Numbered from the stretch's first letter, positions 1-9,153 are shown. The stretch is 64,000 nt of DNA from Pseudomonas promysalinigenes (GCF_014269025.2 NZ_CP077094.1:2790001-2854000); one strand, 5' to 3'. The notes: generated from the letters alone by a model not told the origin. Made by a program: numbers and translations.

Positions 1-4
1 CAAT

Positions 5-28
5 GGCATGGCTGAGTTCTACCATGCC
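5..28 (-). terminator. Possible weak hairpin downstream of ggt
   Basis: GGCATGG (5-11) and CCATGCC (22-28) form a 7-bp stem with a 10-nt loop just beyond the ggt stop codon. There is no T-run, so a terminator role is only suggested by position. The remaining bases 1-53 show no gene. Confidence 0.2.
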
Positions 29-53
29 TCCAGTAGCCCGGCAACGCGGATGT

Positions 54-1856
54 CTAATCCCCCAGCGCCACCCCTTCGCGGCGCGGGTCAGCCCCACCCG
101 CCCAGCCGTTGGTCGTTCGCTGAATGATCTGCATGCCGCTGGTCATGGTCAATGGCATCACCTCGTGGCCCCAGGCAGCCAGCTGGCGGATCAACGCCGC
201 ACTGGTCAGCCCTGCTTCCACCTCGGTGCCGGCGTTGCGGCTGCCGAAATTGGGCAGATTGGCCGCTTGCTGAGGATCGAGCCGCCAGTCCAGCAAGCCG
301 ATCAGCGCCTTGTTCACATAGCCGATGATCTGCGAACCACCTGGCGAACCAAGGCTTGCCAGCAGCTCGCCGGAGTCGCGGGCGAAGACCAGCGTTGGCG
401 CCATCGCCGACAGCGGGCGCTTTCCAGGCTGTACACGGTTGGCCACGGGTTTACCGTTCTCGGCCGGCAGGAAGGAAAAGTCGGTGAGCTGGTTGTTCAG
501 CATGAAGCCGCCGACCATCAGGTGCGATCCGAAGGCCGATTCCACCGATGTGGTCATGGCCAGTGCCTGGCCACTGTCATCGACCGCAGACAGATGCGAG
601 GTAGAAATGCGCAGTGGCGAGCGGTCTGGGGCCAATGCCAGATGGACGCCAGGTGGGGTACCTGGGCGCGCGTGCTTCATGCTGAACACGCCTACCCGCT
701 GGCTGCGCGCGGCGAGGTAGGCCGGGGCTAGCAACGCGCTAACCGGCACTGGCACATAATCGCTGTCGGCCAGGTACAGGGCTCGATCGGCATAGGCCAG
801 GCGCTCGGCCTCGGCGATCAGGTGCACGGCTTGCGGCGCCGGCTCCAGGCCAGCCACCGAGTCAACTTTGTGCGGCGGCAAATTGGCCAGGTCGTGCTGC
901 GCCGAAGTCAGCTGTAGCGCCTGCAAAATACCCAAGGTCTGTAACACGGTTACCCCACCCGATGACGGCGGCGGCATGCCGCAAATGTTCCAGGCCTTAT
1001 AAGCGCTGCACAGCGGCTCGCGCTCCTTGGCCTGATAACCCTGCAGGTCTTCGAGTGACAGCATCCCGGCATTGGCGTGCTGACGCACCTGCGCCACCAT
1101 GGCTTGGGCAATCTCACCGCTGTAGAAGGCCTCGACTCCCTGCTGTGCAATGCGCTGTAAAGTTTGTGCCAGGGCCGGGTTGCGCAACCGCGTGCCAACG
1201 GCCAAGGGCTTGCCTTCACGGTCCAGAAAGTAAGCCGCCATGGCCGGCGAGCGGGCAATCGACGGGTCACCGGCAATGAGCGTGTGCAGGCGCGGGGAAA
1301 CGGTGAAGCCTTCGCGCGCCAGTGCAATCGCCGGCGCGAACAGGTCCTTCCACGGCAACTTACCATGCTGATCGTGGGCCAGTTTCAAAGCCCGCAGTAC
1401 ACCCGGCACACCCACCGAGCGCCCGCCAATTTGCGCTGCGCGAAAGGCCATGGGCGAGCCGTCGGCTTGCAGGAACAGGCGTTCGGTCACCCCAGCCGGT
1501 GCAGTTTCGCGGCCATCGTAAGCCTGCACACGCTGGCCATCCCAGTACAGGATGAAGCCGCCACCGCCTATGCCACTGGACTGTGGCTCGACCAGGGTCA
1601 GCACCATTTGCATGGCAATGGCCGCATCGATGGCACTGCCACCGGCCCGCAGCATCGCTCGCCCGGCCTCGCTGGCCAAAGGGTTGGCGGCCGCCACCAT
1701 GTGCCGACTGGCACGCACCGGCTGCAGGCCGCTGCGGTAACCGGACTCAAGCTCCGGAGGGGTGGCCAGCACTTGGTCGGCCCAGGCGCCGCCACTGCAC
1801 GCTGCGAGGCAAACGACAGTGAGCAGGCGCTGCACTAACAAGGCACTACGGTACAT
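54..1856 (-). CDS. ggt: Gamma-glutamyltransferase
   Basis: This enzyme cleaves gamma-glutamyl bonds in glutathione and related amides. It is made as a proenzyme that cuts itself into two subunits. The 600-residue length fits the family. The N-terminus is a signal peptide (MYRSALLVQRLL, then LAAC, which also resembles a lipobox), so the protein is exported or membrane-anchored. The motif TSHLS near residue 420 matches the TTHYS self-processing site whose first Thr is the nucleophile, and MLNNQLTDFS follows as in the small subunit. GSPGGS lies further on. I prefer the ATG at 1856 because AAGGA lies 9-10 nt upstream. An in-frame ATG at 1874 would add six residues. The gene stands alone. Confidence 0.93.
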   Translation of the reverse strand: MYRSALLVQRLLTVVCLAACSGGAWADQVLATPPELESGYRSGLQPVRASRHMVAAANPLASEAGRAMLRAGGSAIDAAIAMQMVLTLVEPQSSGIGGGGFILYWDGQRVQAYDGRETAPAGVTERLFLQADGSPMAFRAAQIGGRSVGVPGVLRALKLAHDQHGKLPWKDLFAPAIALAREGFTVSPRLHTLIAGDPSIARSPAMAAYFLDREGKPLAVGTRLRNPALAQTLQRIAQQGVEAFYSGEIAQAMVAQVRQHANAGMLSLEDLQGYQAKEREPLCSAYKAWNICGMPPPSSGGVTVLQTLGILQALQLTSAQHDLANLPPHKVDSVAGLEPAPQAVHLIAEAERLAYADRALYLADSDYVPVPVSALLAPAYLAARSQRVGVFSMKHARPGTPPGVHLALAPDRSPLRISTSHLSAVDDSGQALAMTTSVESAFGSHLMVGGFMLNNQLTDFSFLPAENGKPVANRVQPGKRPLSAMAPTLVFARDSGELLASLGSPGGSQIIGYVNKALIGLLDWRLDPQQAANLPNFGSRNAGTEVEAGLTSAALIRQLAAWGHEVMPLTMTSGMQIIQRTTNGWAGGADPRREGVALGD

Positions 1857-1891
1857 CGACTCGCATCCTTTCATGTGTCAGCCAACTGGGT

Positions 1892-2373
1892 TCAATGCGC
1901 TTTGAGCGCAGTTTCGATCGTCGCCACATCGATTTTGCCCATGTTCATCATCGCCTCGAACGCGCGCTTGGCTGCGGCCTTATCGGGGCTAGTGATCGCT
2001 TGCAGCAGAATGCGCGGGGTGATCTGCCAGGAGATACCCCACTTGTCCTTGCACCAGCCACACACGCTCTCACTGCCGCCGTTACTGACGATGGCCTGCC
2101 AGAACCGATCGGTTTCGGCCTGATCCTCGGTGCAGACCTGAAACGAAAACCCTCGCTGTGCCTGAACGCCGTGCCGCCGTTGAGCCCTACACAAGGTATA
2201 CCCATCACGGTGAACTCGACGGTGATCACCTCACCGGCCTTGCCCGCTGGAAAGTCGCCAGGCGCATGATGCACGGCCACAACCTGGCTGTCTGGAAACG
2301 TACTGGCGTAGAAGTTTGCCGCTTCTTCGGCATGCTTGTCGAACCACAGGCAGATCGTGTTCTTGGCAATCAT
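1892..2373 (-). pseudogene. PhnB/VOC-family protein, broken by a frameshift
   Basis: The start MIAKNTICLWFDKHAEEAANFY and the later segment FSFQVCTEDQAETDRFW are typical of the PhnB / 3-demethylubiquinone-9 methyltransferase-like VOC family (about 160 residues, function mostly unknown). They lie in different frames. The first frame reads to SEGFRF; the second resumes with GFSFQV and runs to the natural C-terminus LKAH. Adding one base near 2152 (GAGGG to GAGGCG) restores SEAFSFQV, so a single-base deletion explains the break. It could be a true mutation or a sequencing error. The start at 2373 is the first ATG giving the family N-terminus. It lies 18 nt beyond the preferred start of ggt's own leader region on the same strand. 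Confidence 0.8.
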
Positions 2374-2578
2374 GACAGCGCTCCATTGCACCCTGGAAAA
2401 TCCTGAGTCTAGCCCGTTGGCTTTTGCCGGCGTGGGTGGCCGACGCGCTGCGCCAGCGCCGATCAATCAGAATAATCCTACTGGCAGCTGCGAAGCCTCC
2501 CACAACCTACTTGATGCTCAGCAGAGCATGATGCCTGGCAAAACCTCAGAAGCGACTTTTCGCAAGGAGAAACAGGTT

Positions 2579-3730
2579 TTGTCGGATTTCCAAACCAAGT
2601 TGCAGCACCTGAGTGCCGAGCAGATCGAAGCCTTGTACAGCGATTACGTCAGTGGTGAGAAAATCGCCACGCTGCTGGAACGCTACGCCATCGACATCGC
2701 CCCCAGCAGCCTGATCAAGGCGTTCCCGCCGGTACCCTGCCAAGGGCTGCAGTGCCCCTACTGCGCTGTGAGCCTGTACGAGCGGCGCAAAAGCCGCTCG
2801 GCCTACAGTTGGAACGACAATCAGGCTTACTGCCCGCGATGCACGCACCGTCACTATTTTCCAGGGCGCAACCAATGGCAACGCGATTGCACCTGCCCAC
2901 CTTGCCTGGCAGTACGTGAGCGTGCCAGGCAGGTGCGGGCCAGCGAGCAACGCAAGCGCATCGATGAGCACTGGTCACTGGCCAAACACCAGCCCGTGCC
3001 GCTGCATACCCTGCCCGTCACCCGTCAATTGCAGCTGTTGGCCATGCTCCAAGTGCGCATGGATGGGCAAAAGGGTTGTGTTCATGCTGCAGAACGAAGC
3101 ACGGCAGACATGCGCGTCAGCCCGTCCCTAGGCATGGATTCAGCGCTGTTGCTGGCGCTGCACGAAGACCAGATTCTGCTGGTTGACCCCAGCTCGCCGC
3201 TGGATGCCTTCAGTAACGACCCCACGCCTAAAGCCTGGCAAAACAAAGTGAGCTGGATCGCCAACGTCAGTCTGGATGGCGAGCACCGGGCCGGCATTGG
3301 CAGCCTGTATCGCGCTCTGCGCCTGACATTGGCCAATGGCCCGCAGGCGCGGTGGCGCAGCGAGATCGCCGCAGCCATCGAGCGGCTGAATAAGGAAGAG
3401 GTCTGTGCCTATATCGCCACACGCAGTGCAGAGCACGGCTTGCCATTCGAGGCCAGGAAGAAAGCCGCTGAAGTGGCCGAGCAGCTGCTTGAGATGCACC
3501 CGGTTCGGCATATCTGGTCCCTGACCAACACGGCTGTTCGGGGGGCTCTGGCCTACGTGGCCAGGGCTCGGGTCAGCAAGCAGCATGCCGCCAACACCAT
3601 TCCCGGCAGAATGCTGTCGATGAGCGAACGGGCCATCAGCGAGCACTGGCAATTCAACGTTTCAAGCCACGACGCCTATCCGCCGCTGTCGGCCATGCGC
3701 TGGGCGCTGTTCGAAGTATTGCTGCAATAA
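2579..3730 (+). CDS. Zinc-ribbon protein of unknown function, C-terminus lost to an in-frame stop
   Basis: I do not recognise the function. The protein starts MSDFQTKLQHLSAEQIEALY if read from a TTG at 2579 that has AAGGAG 9 nt upstream. An ATG at 2528 would add 17 residues but has no clear ribosome site. Near residue 60 there is a Cys cluster (CPYC, then CPRC about 25 residues on, then CTCPPC), a likely zinc-binding region. The remainder is soluble with no membrane segment. Reading stops at TAA 3728-3730, yet the same frame stays open for 61 further codons with protein-like content (see next entry), so the annotated product is probably truncated by about 60 residues. Confidence 0.6.
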   Translation: MSDFQTKLQHLSAEQIEALYSDYVSGEKIATLLERYAIDIAPSSLIKAFPPVPCQGLQCPYCAVSLYERRKSRSAYSWNDNQAYCPRCTHRHYFPGRNQWQRDCTCPPCLAVRERARQVRASEQRKRIDEHWSLAKHQPVPLHTLPVTRQLQLLAMLQVRMDGQKGCVHAAERSTADMRVSPSLGMDSALLLALHEDQILLVDPSSPLDAFSNDPTPKAWQNKVSWIANVSLDGEHRAGIGSLYRALRLTLANGPQARWRSEIAAAIERLNKEEVCAYIATRSAEHGLPFEARKKAAEVAEQLLEMHPVRHIWSLTNTAVRGALAYVARARVSKQHAANTIPGRMLSMSERAISEHWQFNVSSHDAYPPLSAMRWALFEVLLQ

Positions 3731-3916
3731 GAAGACCATGGCCTGGGCCAGAAGCTCAGCGATTACCTCGCACAGCTGCCTGGGGAAGTCGCCGCCGGCA
3801 GCAACACCTGTTACTGCGCGCTGTGTGGTTCGAACCGCGTGCACATAACGGCGCTGCCAGAAGAAACTATCGTCAATTGCAAAGATTGCCTGGCCAGAAC
3901 CCGGGTGTCGACCTAG
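3731..3916 (+). pseudogene. In-frame C-terminal remnant with a second zinc ribbon
   Basis: Directly after the TAA at 3728-3730 the same frame reads EDHGLGQKLSDYLAQLP and continues to TAG 3914-3916. It carries CYCALC and, about 20 residues later, CKDC, which is a second Cys4 ribbon. The codon before the stop is CAA, and TAA is one transition away from CAA. The simplest view is a nonsense mutation in a protein of about 445 residues. Readthrough or a sequencing error is also possible. Confidence 0.6.
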
Positions 3917-4112
3917 CCAGGGCCCATGCCCAGCGCTTACCCTGCCGGGGTCTTTCTAAGCAACATTTTGTTGGTAATTCCTACGCCAAGCAGTGAACCT
4001 GCTTACAAAAATGCGGTCTGTCCCTGACGGTCAAGTTACCGACCGGTTCGTCGGCCCTGTCATTGAGCGCGAGCTCCCGGGCCTATTTTTCCTGCAGCAG
4101 CGAAGACCCGAC

Positions 4113-4763
4113 ATGCCTGAATCCCGCCCCGCCTCCCCTGCCCTCACTGCCCTGCGCGGCAGCCTGCTCGCCGCCTTCGTGGCCCTTGCCGTGCCCGCGC
4201 ATGCCGAAGAGCCGGCCAGCGATGCGCGCTGGGTCAGCGACAGTCTGAGCACCTACGTACGCAGTGGCCCGACGGACGGCCACCGCATTGTCGGGACCCT
4301 CAAGTCCGGGCAGAAAGTCACGTTGGTCGGCAGCCAGGGCAACTACAGCCAAGTACGCGGCCAGAATGGCGATTTGGTGTGGATCCTCACCAGCGACCTG
4401 CAGTCGGTGCCTGGCCAGAGCGAGCGCCTGCCGCAACTCGACGCTCAGGTGGCGGAGCTGTCCGGGCAGCTCAAAACCATCGACGACAGCTGGAAGAATC
4501 GCGTACAGGGCATGCAAGAGACCCTCGACTCGCGCAAACAGCTCATCGATGAGCTGCAAGCCCGCAATCAGGCGCTGAACGAGCAGCTCGACCAAAGCCA
4601 GTCGAGCCTGCGCGATACCCAAGCGCGCCTGGGGGATGAGAACAAACAAGTGATGATGCGTTACATGGTTTACGGGGGCAGCATTGCTGGCGCCGGCCTG
4701 CTGGCGGGGTTGATCATTCCGGCCCTGACTCGCGGGCGCAAGAAGAACGACCGCTGGTTCTGA
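4113..4763 (+). CDS. Envelope SH3-domain protein (YgiM/TIGR04211-like)
   Basis: Layout from the ATG at 4113: a signal peptide of about 30 residues ending near AHAEEPA; a bacterial SH3 domain (about residues 35-100, with WVSDSLSTYVRSGP and GDLVWI); a coiled coil (about 110-185, LDAQVAELSGQLK to LRDTQARLGDENK); and a C-terminal membrane helix (YGGSIAGAGLLAGLIIPAL) followed by a basic tail RGRKKNDRWF. This is the arrangement of the E. coli YgiM family, anchored by the C-terminus with the SH3 domain in the periplasm. Its role is not settled. The longer reading frame from 3993 is unlikely because it would bury the signal peptide. Confidence 0.85.
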   Translation: MPESRPASPALTALRGSLLAAFVALAVPAHAEEPASDARWVSDSLSTYVRSGPTDGHRIVGTLKSGQKVTLVGSQGNYSQVRGQNGDLVWILTSDLQSVPGQSERLPQLDAQVAELSGQLKTIDDSWKNRVQGMQETLDSRKQLIDELQARNQALNEQLDQSQSSLRDTQARLGDENKQVMMRYMVYGGSIAGAGLLAGLIIPALTRGRKKNDRWF

Positions 4764-4772
4764 CCTGGGGGC

Positions 4773-4820
4773 TGCTGTGCGGCTTCTTCACGGCCAAAGC
4801 CTCGTAGAAGCCGCACAGCA
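4773..4820. terminator. Hairpin between convergent genes
   Basis: Two perfect 15-base arms (4773-4787 and 4806-4820; arm sequence TGCTGTGCGGCTTCT) are separated by an 18-nt loop between the stop codons of two convergent genes. No T-run is present, so it may be a bidirectional terminator or a REP-like element. Confidence 0.45.
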
Positions 4821-4824
4821 CAGA

Positions 4825-5097
4825 CTACCTGCCGCGGGCCTTGTTATAGATGGTTTTGGCGCGGTCAGCCGAGGCTTGGCACTTGGCCCAATCCTTCTCC
4901 GCTTGCCCCGCCTTAGCCTGATTGAGCAGCTCGTGGTAGTCATGGGCCATGCCGCCATGCAGCGCCTGGCCGTCGGTTTTCTTGATCTCTTCCAGTTCCT
5001 TGATCTTCGCCGCACAGTTGCTTTTCGGGTCGGCGTGGGCGGTAAAACTAAGCACTGAAGCAATTACCAGCAGAGGCACGAGTTTCATGGGTTTCAT
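4825..5097 (-). CDS. DUF1090-family periplasmic protein
   Basis: This is a 90-residue protein with a signal peptide (MKPMKLVPLLVIASVLSFTAHA) and a mature part rich in charged residues. Two Cys residues (SNCAAKIKEL and WAKCQAS) could form a disulfide. The pattern matches DUF1090, the YqjC family of E. coli, whose function is unknown. AGGAG lies 8 nt upstream of the ATG at 5097, which supports this start over the ATG at 5088. It is converging on the SH3 protein gene and is probably transcribed alone. Confidence 0.8.
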   Translation of the reverse strand: MKPMKLVPLLVIASVLSFTAHADPKSNCAAKIKELEEIKKTDGQALHGGMAHDYHELLNQAKAGQAEKDWAKCQASADRAKTIYNKARGR

Positions 5098-5219
5098 GGA
5101 GCGTTCTCCTGGGCAATCGGGATGGTCATCGAAAGGATTGTTGGCTCGACGCAGGGTCAAGCATAGTCGGCGATAGCGGCGGCGTCGGCTCGGCTTGGGG
5201 GCTGAGCGTGCCAATGTCT

Positions 5220-6101
5220 TTATTGGCGCAAGCGCTCCAGTGCCTCTAGCACGAACCCAGTGGCTCGCTCCATCTCTGCCTCGCGGCAGGCTATGCCTAA
5301 ATGACGCCACAGCCCCGGCCGAAGTGGCCGCCGCGCGATACCCGGGTGCGGCTCCGAGGCTTCGCCCTCCTGCGGCAGCAACGTTGCGCCATAGCCCGCT
5401 GCGACCAAGCGCTTGATCGCATCGTTGTAGTTCAGCTCGATGCGTGGTTCGGGATACAACCCCGCTGCCGCGAACCACTCACTGGTTACCCGCGACAACT
5501 GGGTACTGCTGTCGTTGAGGATCAACGCCCGCTGGTTGAGCCAGGCCGGAGTGACCTTGGCAGGTGGCTGCCAGCGCGCTGGCACGTACGCCAAGATCGG
5601 GTCGCGTCGCCATGGAGTCAGCCTGATGCTCTTACCTGCCGCCTGCGGCAGCGCCACCAGGGCGATGTCCAGGCTTCCATCACGCAAGCGCGCCAACGAT
5701 GCCTGGGACGTCAGGACCTGAACCTGTACATCGATGCCAGGGTGTTGCCCTTGCAGGTACTCGAGCGCCTTGGGCAGCAGATGCGCAATCGCACCGGTGG
5801 AAGCGCCCAGGCGCACCCGGCCGGTCAGGCCTTCGACTTGGCGGCGCACTTCGTCCAGGGCCTGGTCGGCATCGGCCAGCAGACGGCGGGCCCGGGCCAG
5901 CAGGGTTTCGCCAATGGCCGTGGGGCGCACCTGGTTACGGTTGCGGATCAGCAAAGGTGCGCCGACCCGCGCCTCGAGTTCGGCCACGTGCAAGCTGATG
6001 GTGGGCGGCGCCAGGTTGAGCTGGCGGGCGGCTTCGGCAAAAGCGCCCAGGTCTGCAACCACCACCAATGTGCGCAGGCGGTCCAGGCTGATTTCACGCA
6101 T
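5220..6101 (-). CDS. LysR-family regulator divergent from argC
   Basis: This is a 293-residue LysR regulator. The winged helix-turn-helix is at residues 3-62 (LRTLVVVADLGAFAEAARQL, then APPTISLHVAELEARVG), and the effector-binding domain is at about 90-290 (VRLGASTGAIAHLLPKAL). It is transcribed away from argC. The 113-bp gap holds a perfect inverted repeat at 6129-6152, a very likely binding site for this protein. Its effector is unknown; control of argC is an inference from the layout. Confidence 0.88.
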   Translation of the reverse strand: MREISLDRLRTLVVVADLGAFAEAARQLNLAPPTISLHVAELEARVGAPLLIRNRNQVRPTAIGETLLARARRLLADADQALDEVRRQVEGLTGRVRLGASTGAIAHLLPKALEYLQGQHPGIDVQVQVLTSQASLARLRDGSLDIALVALPQAAGKSIRLTPWRRDPILAYVPARWQPPAKVTPAWLNQRALILNDSSTQLSRVTSEWFAAAGLYPEPRIELNYNDAIKRLVAAGYGATLLPQEGEASEPHPGIARRPLRPGLWRHLGIACREAEMERATGFVLEALERLRQ

Positions 6102-6128
6102 CGGCAGCGCTCCTTGGTTCAGGAAATC

Positions 6129-6152
6129 TGAATATCAGTGTCATGATATTCA
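6129..6152. promoter_or_regulatory. Inverted repeat operator between LysR and argC
   Basis: TGAATATCA (6129-6137), a 6-nt spacer GTGTCA, and TGATATTCA (6144-6152) form a perfect 9-bp inverted repeat in AT-rich DNA. It sits 27 bp from the LysR start and 62 bp from the argC start, as expected for a LysR site serving both promoters. Confidence 0.65.
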
Positions 6153-6214
6153 AATTTTCTTTATGAGTGCCACAGGCGAGCATAGGTCATCTCTTGCCAT
6201 GATCGGACATCACC

Positions 6215-7150
6215 ATGCATAACCCAGTCGTGTTTATCGACGGCGACCAAGGCACCACCGGCCTGCAAATCCATGCACGCCTACAGGGCCGTAATGACCT
6301 GCACTTGCTGACCCTGCCCGACGCCGAGCGCAAAGATCCGCAGTGCCGTGCCAGGGCCATCAACAGCGCGGATATCGCGGTATTGTGCCTGCCGGACAAC
6401 GCCGCCCGCGACGCGGTGGCGACTATCGAAAACCCGGCTGTGCGGGTGATCGACGCAAGCTCCGCGCATCGCACCACGCCTGGCTGGGTGTACGGTCTGC
6501 CGGAGCTTGAGCCTGAACAGGCCGAACGCATTGCCCAGGCCAAACGCGTCAGTAACCCAGGCTGCTACCCCACAGGAGCCATCGCCCTGCTGCGCCCGCT
6601 GGTCGACGCCGGCCTGTTGCCGAGCGACTACCCCCTTAGCATTCATGCCATCTCAGGTTACTCCGGCGGTGGTCGCGCAGCCGTGCAACGGCATGAAACG
6701 CTGGGAGGTGAACAGGCCCCGACCCTGCAACTTTATGGTTTGGAGTTGGCCCATAAGCACGTGCCAGAAATTCAGCAACACGCCGGCCTGACCACCCGGC
6801 CGATATTCCTGCCAGGCTACGCGGCTTATCGCCAGGGCATCGTTCTGAGCATCCCGCTGCAACTGCGCTTGCTGCCCGGCCGCGCCGACGCCGAGCAACT
6901 GCAAGCGTGCCTGGAGCAGCACTACCAGGGTGCACGGCATGTGCAGGTAATGCCCTTGCATCAGCAAGGCCCCGCTGCGGCGCTTGACCCTCAAGCACTG
7001 AATGACACCAACGACCTACGCCTGGCGGTGTACGCCAACCCCGAGCACGGTCAGGTGCTGCTCACGGCAGTGTTCGACAACCTTGGCAAGGGCGCATCGG
7101 GAGCTGCGGTGCAGAACCTTGAGCTGATGCTGGCCGCGATGCGCGGCTGA
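6215..7150 (+). CDS. argC: N-acetyl-gamma-glutamyl-phosphate reductase, short form
   Basis: The enzyme reduces N-acetyl-gamma-glutamyl phosphate to the semialdehyde in arginine synthesis, using NADPH. The N-terminus ([19 protein letters not shown]) is the nucleotide-binding start. [17 protein letters not shown] near residue 115 holds the catalytic Cys. At 311 residues it is the short type (TIGR01851-like) rather than the roughly 345-residue type. The start is at the ATG at 6215, 4 nt after GGACATCACC. It is not next to other arg genes but opposite a LysR gene, so it may be a second argC with conditional expression. Confidence 0.92.
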   Translation: MHNPVVFIDGDQGTTGLQIHARLQGRNDLHLLTLPDAERKDPQCRARAINSADIAVLCLPDNAARDAVATIENPAVRVIDASSAHRTTPGWVYGLPELEPEQAERIAQAKRVSNPGCYPTGAIALLRPLVDAGLLPSDYPLSIHAISGYSGGGRAAVQRHETLGGEQAPTLQLYGLELAHKHVPEIQQHAGLTTRPIFLPGYAAYRQGIVLSIPLQLRLLPGRADAEQLQACLEQHYQGARHVQVMPLHQQGPAAALDPQALNDTNDLRLAVYANPEHGQVLLTAVFDNLGKGASGAAVQNLELMLAAMRG

Positions 7151-7166
7151 AAAGGGTTTAGACTGT

Positions 7167-7195
7167 TCACCCCGCGCCAGCCTGGCGCGAGGTGA
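7167..7195. terminator. Strong hairpin after argC
   Basis: CGCGCCAG (7173-7180) pairs with CTGGCGCG (7182-7189), and the flanking TCACC and GGTGA extend the stem past one mismatch. It follows the argC stop by 16 nt. There is no T-run, so it may also shape the leader of the next gene. Confidence 0.4.
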
Positions 7196-7222
7196 TCCAA
7201 CCGCAGCCGGAGCCGTCCCCCG

Positions 7223-7909
7223 ATGTTCATTCTCAGCCGCCTCGACAGCGTGCCGCCCGAGTCCTTCCAAAACCAGATCCGCGAACTGGTGATCCACAAC
7301 GTAGGCGAACTGAGCAGCGTGGCCATCCGCGCCGAAAACCCGTTGTACCCGCTTTATCAGTACGGTGTCGGCATGGAGGTGCACCAGTACCTGCAAGCGA
7401 TGGGCGGCACCGGCGGTCTGGCCGTGCAACTGACCCTGGCGCTGGATGCCGACGCCCCGGATCAACTGCTTGGGTTCGCCCTGGCCTTGCCGGCCCAGGA
7501 CACCCCGCAGGCCTGTACCCTGGCGTTCCTGGCCGTACTCCCCAGCCACCGCCGCCAGGGCATTGCCCGCGCGCTGCTGGGTGACCTGCAGGCGCGTTAC
7601 AACAGTGTCGAGCTCAATGCCTTCGCCCATCAGGTGCCTTGGTTTGAAAGCATGGCCATGCAGGTGGTCGCTGCCAGCGGCCCGCAGGTGCTGATGAGCA
7701 GCACCGGCCAGGCCAGCGGCGCGCTCATCGGCCGGGTGGACATCGCGCCGATCTACCAGGCGCCCGAAGTGCTGCAGATCCACACCTACTTGCTGAACCA
7801 ACATGGCGAAGAAGCCATGCTCGATGCCGAGCAGCAGCGCGATGAATGGCTGGACAGATTGGCCGAACAAGCCAGGCAATGCCTACAGGTGCGCAAGTCG
7901 GTGCATTGA
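7223..7909 (+). CDS. GNAT-family N-acetyltransferase
   Basis: This is a 228-residue protein with one clear acetyl-CoA-binding motif at about residues 100-125 (LAFLAVLPSHRRQGIARALL, matching the R/Q-x-x-G-x-A loop). The substrate is not evident. It starts at the ATG at 7223 with GGAG about 10 nt upstream. It runs in the same direction as argC, 72 nt downstream and beyond a hairpin, so co-transcription is uncertain. It ends close to the convergent MFS gene. Confidence 0.82.
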   Translation: MFILSRLDSVPPESFQNQIRELVIHNVGELSSVAIRAENPLYPLYQYGVGMEVHQYLQAMGGTGGLAVQLTLALDADAPDQLLGFALALPAQDTPQACTLAFLAVLPSHRRQGIARALLGDLQARYNSVELNAFAHQVPWFESMAMQVVAASGPQVLMSSTGQASGALIGRVDIAPIYQAPEVLQIHTYLLNQHGEEAMLDAEQQRDEWLDRLAEQARQCLQVRKSVH

Positions 7910-7929
7910 TCCAGCACCTGGTCGCTGTG

Positions 7930-9153
7930 TTACCGAGTTTTGGCCGTTGCCCGCTCGACCACAACGTCATCCTTGGCCTGCTGCTGCATCCGCACACTCA
8001 ACATGCCCGACAGCGAGATCAGCCACAGCACCAGGAACACAGCAGCGACTGCCAGGTTCGACGCCAGTGACAGGGCGCTGACGACGCCTGAGGCCAAGGC
8101 GCCGAAGACCAGCATCAAACAGCCCTGCAAACTTGCCGCCACACCCGCGCGGTCAGGGAACAGCGACATGGAACGGGCCATGGCATTGGAAAAGATGAAC
8201 CCCTGACCGAAGGCGACCAGCATGATGCCGCCGAGGATGTTCACCAGGCTCAACCCACTGGCTGTCGCTGCGATCCCGATCACGCCCAGCAGAAACAGCG
8301 ACATACCGGTCCACATCAAATTACGCGGGTCGATGCGCCGGATCAGCGCGCGGTTGACCAGCGTACCGACCAGGTAGCAGCTGCCAACGGCCAGCGCCGT
8401 GGTGCCGAAGTACTGGGCACTGTGTCCCAATCGCTCCTGGACGATGTAAGGCCCGAATACGTTCCACAGCAGAAAAGCCGAGAAACTAGAGCCGAGCACG
8501 ATTACCGATGAACGAAAGCGGGCGTCGGCCAAAATGCAGCGGTAGCCTAAGACCGTCTGCAAAGCTGCCCGCCGCCCGGAATGTGGCAGCGACTCCTTCA
8601 GCCCGGCCAGCACGAAGGCCAGCACGATCACCGCGTATACGGCATAGAGAACGAAGTTGTAACGCCAGCCCAAGTGCACTTCGATCACACCGCCCACGTA
8701 TGGCGCGATCACTGGCCCCAGCCCGAAGGCCAGGCTGAGGTAGATGATTGCCACGTAAAAACGCGGCCCTTTGACGATATCCACCAGCAACGCCCGCGCC
8801 ACCACTTGGCAAGCGCCAATCGCGAAGCCCTGTAGTGCCCGGGCCACTAAAAGCATTTCGATGGATGTGGCAATGCTCGCCACCAAGCTGCCGCCCAGAA
8901 ACACCAGCAGCCCCAACTTTACTGCCGGTTTGCGGCCACGGGCATCGGCCATCACGCCGAAGAACAACTGGCCGAGGGCATAGAACAACAGCGTGATGGT
9001 GATGGTGTTCTGCATCAATGACGGGCTGGCCGACAATTCCCGGCCGATGGAGGGAATACTGGGCGCATACAAGTCGATGGCGATACCGCCGACGCTATTG
9101 ATCAGCGGCGCCAGAAACACAATGAAATTCTCGTAACGTTTGCTCGCGTTCAT
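7930..9153 (-). CDS. MFS transporter, Bcr/CflA-like drug:H+ antiporter
   Basis: This is a 407-residue protein with about 12 membrane helices. The N-terminal IDLYAPSIPSI and the loop motif FFGVMADARGRKP are typical of the Bcr/CflA branch of DHA1 efflux pumps, and GLGPVIAPYVGGVI resembles the antiporter motif. The start is the ATG at 9153 (GGAG about 7 nt upstream), not the one 15 nt earlier. It is the last gene of a four-gene operon, 48 nt after the hemolysin-family gene. I infer that it exports the product of that operon. Confidence 0.87.
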   Translation of the reverse strand: MNASKRYENFIVFLAPLINSVGGIAIDLYAPSIPSIGRELSASPSLMQNTITITLLFYALGQLFFGVMADARGRKPAVKLGLLVFLGGSLVASIATSIEMLLVARALQGFAIGACQVVARALLVDIVKGPRFYVAIIYLSLAFGLGPVIAPYVGGVIEVHLGWRYNFVLYAVYAVIVLAFVLAGLKESLPHSGRRAALQTVLGYRCILADARFRSSVIVLGSSFSAFLLWNVFGPYIVQERLGHSAQYFGTTALAVGSCYLVGTLVNRALIRRIDPRNLMWTGMSLFLLGVIGIAATASGLSLVNILGGIMLVAFGQGFIFSNAMARSMSLFPDRAGVAASLQGCLMLVFGALASGVVSALSLASNLAVAAVFLVLWLISLSGMLSVRMQQQAKDDVVVERATAKTR

